NCBI RefSeq assembly: GCF_014982725.1
Contig: NZ_JADCJZ010000001.1
Location: 784,488 to 848,487 of the forward strand
Reading direction: 5' to 3'
From: Thermophilibacter gallinarum
Lineage (GTDB): Bacteria > Actinomycetota > Coriobacteriia > Coriobacteriales > Atopobiaceae
Length of the DNA stretch: 64,000 nt
Position 1 is the first letter of the stretch; every line of letters begins with the position of its first letter. The notes under the pieces are model-generated. The model saw only the letters and a list, made by a program, of their open reading frames with translations, searched no databases and was not told the origin of the DNA. Of the stretch, positions 61,070 through 64,000 are shown piece after piece. A program made the translations under genes and the position numbers.

Positions 61070-62299
61070 ATGTTTTCCAGAGAGCAGCTCGAGGGGCTGG
61101 CCACGCCCTGCTTCATCTTTGACGCGGAGGAGCTCGAGAAGAACCTCCTCGATTTCTCTCGCGCCCTGGCCGAGTCATGGGGACCGAGGTCGTGCGTGGG
61201 CTACTCGGTCAAGACAAATCCCTTCCCGTGGATTCTCGACGAGGCCCGGAAGTGCGGGTGCATGGCAGAGGTCGTCTCCGACGAGGAGTATCACCTCGCC
61301 CTGTTGCGCGGCTTCTCACCGGACCAGATCATCTTCAACGGCCCGGTGAAGGGGAGGGAGTGGTTCCGCTTCGCCGTCCGGAGCGGCTCTGTCGTCAACG
61401 TGGATTCCCGCCGGGAGATCAGGTGGCTGAGGGAGCTCTCTGAGGAAGGGGATGCGGATATTCGAGTGGGGGTGCGCGCTAACATCGACCTCGAGAGGTT
61501 CTGTCCCGGACAGACGATCGGTGGCTCGGAGCCGGGCAGGTTCGGCTTCTGCTATGAGGACGGCGACCTCGCCTGGGCAATCAGTGAAATCAGGGGGATT
61601 CCCGGCGCTCGCGTCGTGGGCCTCCACATGCACGTGACGACGTACGGCCGGTTCCCAGGGACGTATCGCGTGCTCGCCTCCCATGCCGCAAAGATCATCG
61701 ATGACTATGCCCTCGCCGAAGACCTCGCCTACGTCGACATGGGCGGAGGCTATTACGGTGGCGGCAAGCGTAACGAGGGCAAGTACGAGGAATATGCGCG
61801 CGCCATCTCTGAGCAGCTTTCGGGCTTGGATAGGAATCGCGTCTCGCTTTATGTCGAGCCCGGCGGGGCGGTCATCTGCACGCCCGGGTATTACGTCGGC
61901 CGCGTCGTCGATGCCAAGGACGTCCGAGGAACGCGGTTCGTGGTGAGCGAGCTCTCCCGCCTGAACATCGACCACGAGATGAAGAAGACCTCGTATCCCA
62001 TGGAGCTCTTTACTGCTTCTCAGGGGATTGTCGCCAAACAGGAACTCTGCGGGTTTACTTGTATGGAGAGCGACAGGATGTGCGAGCTCCACGACAGCGC
62101 GGAACTTGCCGAGGGAGACATTGTTCTCATCAAGTTTGCTGGCGCGTACTCTATGAGTTTCACCCCGGGCTTCTTCATCGAGGACGCGCCGGCAGTTTAT
62201 TCCTACAGGAACGGATTGTTTGGACTTTTACGGCCCTGTTTCAATAAGATGCCCCCATCCGAGGGCATCATTACAAAAGGGGTTGATGAGCTTGTCTAG
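61070..62299 (+). CDS. fold-III PLP decarboxylase (LysA/ornithine decarboxylase family)
   Basis: A 409-aa alanine-racemase-fold PLP enzyme. The PLP Lys is K48 in GYSVKTNPFPW; FGFCYEDGD, VGLHMHVTTYGRFPGTY, VDMGGGYYGGGKRNEG and LYVEPGGAVICTPGYYVG follow, and the active-site Cys-Glu-x-Asp motif is CMESDRMCE near 331. FAGAYSMSF completes the LysA-type pattern. It probably decarboxylates a basic or diamino acid, perhaps giving the amine or amino acid used by the ATP-grasp enzyme. The true lysA is not expected here. Last gene of the operon. Confidence 0.85.
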   Translation: MFSREQLEGLATPCFIFDAEELEKNLLDFSRALAESWGPRSCVGYSVKTNPFPWILDEARKCGCMAEVVSDEEYHLALLRGFSPDQIIFNGPVKGREWFRFAVRSGSVVNVDSRREIRWLRELSEEGDADIRVGVRANIDLERFCPGQTIGGSEPGRFGFCYEDGDLAWAISEIRGIPGARVVGLHMHVTTYGRFPGTYRVLASHAAKIIDDYALAEDLAYVDMGGGYYGGGKRNEGKYEEYARAISEQLSGLDRNRVSLYVEPGGAVICTPGYYVGRVVDAKDVRGTRFVVSELSRLNIDHEMKKTSYPMELFTASQGIVAKQELCGFTCMESDRMCELHDSAELAEGDIVLIKFAGAYSMSFTPGFFIEDAPAVYSYRNGLFGLLRPCFNKMPPSEGIITKGVDELV

Positions 62300-62442
62300 C
62301 CGATCAACCATCTCAGTCCATCCCGTTGCAGACGTTAACCACTGATGGCGGTTCGATCCCGCAATGTATGTATATACTTGCCTAATGATGCCCAAAATGC
62401 GTCATATCTCTGTTCGGAGCCAACGCGTGATGAGGAGTGAGC

Positions 62443-64000
62443 ATGTACTTCTCTATGAGAATATCTGTAAGTCTCTTCTTGGTGGCCGCTCTTCTTATGG
62501 CCGGCGCATCTCCTGCCTTTGCGAGTGAAATCCTGTCGCATGGGGGCGAGCTCTCTGCAGCAGAACAACCTGACGGTATGCTCGACACGGATTGTGAGCA
62601 TGAGCTTACAGAAGTGCTTGATGCATTGGAGGTGCCTGAGGAAAACGGTGCACAAGGAGACGATGTTAAACAGGCTGGTGATGCTATCGGCACGAGCGTG
62701 AATGAGCCTGTCACGGAAGTGTCTGACTCTGCGGAGGAGCCCCCCCGGGAGCACGAGACTCTGTATCTGCCAGAGTCTCTGTCCTTAGATGCTTGCTACG
62801 AGGAGCTCAAGGCTTACGCCAGTAAGTACTATGACGACATGCCCAACCCCCGCCAAATGTCTGCTGCAGATGGGATTCAGAGCTTTGCGACGTCTCCATA
62901 TTGGGACGATACAACGTTTTATAATGGTGATGGGACCGTTTATCTTGATCATGCGGCGCGCGTTATCGACGTGTCTGAATGGCAGGGCGTAATTGACTGG
63001 GACCAGGTTAAAGCATCAGGGGTGGACGCGGCAATCATTCGCATCGGGTATGGTACTGGTAATGAGGATGATTATGCAGCCAGGAACATCGCAGAGTGCG
63101 AAAGACTCGGGATTCCATATGGTCTCTATCTGTATAGTTACGCCTATGATGATGCTTTTGCAAAAGAAGAGGCGATTTGGACGGCGGCACTGATTGACCG
63201 ATATGGGGCTGATCCCACGCTTCCGATTTTTTATGACCTTGAAGAGTGGACGTGGACAGGCCATACGCCCCCAACTGAAGTCAGCGTCTACGAATCCATT
63301 GTGTCAGCCTATGTTGATACGCTTAAGTCTTACGGCATTGGCAATGTTAACGTATACAGCTACACGAGCTATCTTCAGGGACCGCTCAATTCTCCTAAGA
63401 TCTGGCGGCTGACTTCGTGGGTTGCGCAGTATAACTATCGACTTACATTTGCCAATCCATATGAGCCGTCGTTTCATGGGTGGCAGTATACAAGTAGTGC
63501 TTCCATTCCTGGTATAATTGGTGGTGTTGACCAGAGTGCATTTACGCCGTTCAATGCCCCAGATACCTCTGAACCTGGATGGCAGGTTTTTGGCGGCCGG
63601 ACCTACTACTACGACGCCAGGGGCGAGATGGTGCGCGGCTGGCTCGACCTCGACGGCAAGCGCTACCGCCTCGACATCGACGACGGCCACCTCTGGACCG
63701 GCTGGTACACGGTTGACGGCCTGTGGTACCGCGCCGACGACTCGGGGGCTGTCACGCCCGGCTGGGCCTCCCTCGACGGCCGGACCTACTACTACGACGC
63801 CAGGGGCGAGATGGTGCGCGGCTGGCTCGACCTCGACGGCAAGCGCTACCGCCTCGACATCGACGACGGCCAGCTCTGGACCGGGGCCTTTACGGTTGAC
63901 GGCAGGTGGGTCCACGCCGCCGGCGACGGTGTGGTCAAGGTGGGCTGGCATGACCGTGGGGGGCGGCGCTACTACTCCGACCCCGAGGGCTTCGTCTTGT
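62443..64000 (+). CDS. secreted GH25 lysozyme with wall-binding repeats (3' end outside window)
   Basis: At least 519 codons, open at the window edge. Signal peptide MRISVSLFLVAALLMAGASP with cleavage near AFA-S. An acidic spacer of about 120 residues precedes a GH25 muramidase domain at about 170-365: RVIDVSEWQGVIDW, VDAAIIRIGYGTG, IPYGLYLYSYA, catalytic PIFYDLEEW and GWQYTSSASIPGIIGGVDQS. From 63595 on come GW-rich cell-wall-binding repeats of 61 aa (GGRTYYYDARGEMVRGWLDL, DGKRYRLDIDDG), at least two nearly identical copies. ATG 62443 follows GAGGAGTGA. A TATACT box lies at 62373-62378. The N-terminal part is AT-rich, the repeats very GC-rich. Confidence 0.9.
   Translation, partial: MYFSMRISVSLFLVAALLMAGASPAFASEILSHGGELSAAEQPDGMLDTDCEHELTEVLDALEVPEENGAQGDDVKQAGDAIGTSVNEPVTEVSDSAEEPPREHETLYLPESLSLDACYEELKAYASKYYDDMPNPRQMSAADGIQSFATSPYWDDTTFYNGDGTVYLDHAARVIDVSEWQGVIDWDQVKASGVDAAIIRIGYGTGNEDDYAARNIAECERLGIPYGLYLYSYAYDDAFAKEEAIWTAALIDRYGADPTLPIFYDLEEWTWTGHTPPTEVSVYESIVSAYVDTLKSYGIGNVNVYSYTSYLQGPLNSPKIWRLTSWVAQYNYRLTFANPYEPSFHGWQYTSSASIPGIIGGVDQSAFTPFNAPDTSEPGWQVFGGRTYYYDARGEMVRGWLDLDGKRYRLDIDDGHLWTGWYTVDGLWYRADDSGAVTPGWASLDGRTYYYDARGEMVRGWLDLDGKRYRLDIDDGQLWTGAFTVDGRWVHAAGDGVVKVGWHDRGGRRYYSDPEGFVL
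63595..63890 (+). repeat. 183-bp coding tandem repeat in the GH25 gene
   Basis: The segment of about 107 nt starting at 63595 recurs at 63778 with only one or two changes (period 183 nt, 61 codons). It encodes wall-binding modules. Such identity at the DNA level points to recent duplication or gene conversion. Confidence 0.9.

Noticed and set aside
63304..63951. Minus-strand frame with Val/Pro/Ala repeats at the end of the window
   Set aside because: Antisense of the GH25 wall-binding repeats; the plus strand has the signal peptide, the catalytic domain and the modules in one frame.

Overview
High-GC Gram-positive chromosome, most likely a gut or oral actinomycete of class Coriobacteriia (Olsenella/Atopobiaceae-like). 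That placement is an inference. It rests on the very high GC of the core genes, a division cluster that runs ftsQ-ftsZ-pgeF-yggS-sepF-proC-yggT-divIVA with no ftsA between ftsQ and ftsZ, and the large YhgE/Pip proteins.

Layout. 1-9.1 kb is the end of a cell wall and division cluster on the plus strand (murC, murB, ftsQ, ftsZ, pgeF, yggS, sepF, proC, yggT, divIVA). 9.1-14.5 kb holds an inverted/tandem repeat block, RNase P RNA (minus), a PTS IIA gene, an IMPACT/YigZ gene, aminopeptidase C, the CCA-adding enzyme, tRNA-Gln(CTG) and two tandem tRNA-Glu(CTC). A genomic island follows (14.5-22.3 kb, all minus). Its large serine recombinase gene runs into the antisense strand of the second tRNA-Glu, and it carries an Abi_2 protein, an XRE-ImmA protease, two small XRE regulators, a lipoprotein and several unknown proteins. 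22.5-40 kb is core again: fused serine ammonia-lyase, gltX, two tandem YhgE/Pip membrane proteins, metK, a membrane protein, a Phd/RelE-type toxin-antitoxin pair bracketed by 128-bp direct repeats, priA, def, fmt and rsmB. 40.3-43.5 kb is one fused MacB-type ABC transporter.

43.6-53.5 kb is a defence and toxin-antitoxin region in visible decay. It has an intact HipBA with a clear double operator, HicB with only the tail of HicA, an XRE plus SecB-like pair between two 166-bp direct repeats, a Septu-like ATPase (PtuA) whose PtuB partner has lost its HNH core, and an RloA/RloB-like pair broken by two in-frame stops, a truncation and a frameshift.

53.9-62.3 kb is one tight nine-gene operon of lower GC: rmlA, rmlB, a wecE-like transaminase, an ArnC/GtrB-like polyprenyl-phosphate glycosyltransferase, an ATP-grasp ligase, two overlapping small SMR-type membrane proteins (ArnE/ArnF-like), an extended SDR and a fold-III PLP decarboxylase homologue. 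Read together these suggest that dTDP-4-amino-4,6-dideoxyhexose is made, possibly coupled to an amino acid, loaded on undecaprenyl phosphate and flipped outward to decorate a surface glycan. The window ends inside a secreted GH25 lysozyme with C-terminal wall-binding repeats.

Running through the window are long compound inverted repeats in intergenic regions. Each locus has its own sequence, but several share an architecture: a unit of about 20-28 bp, a period of about 40 bp, and forward copies followed by inverted copies. A short oriented motif (CGAGAAG/CTTCTCG) is also strikingly frequent between and inside genes.
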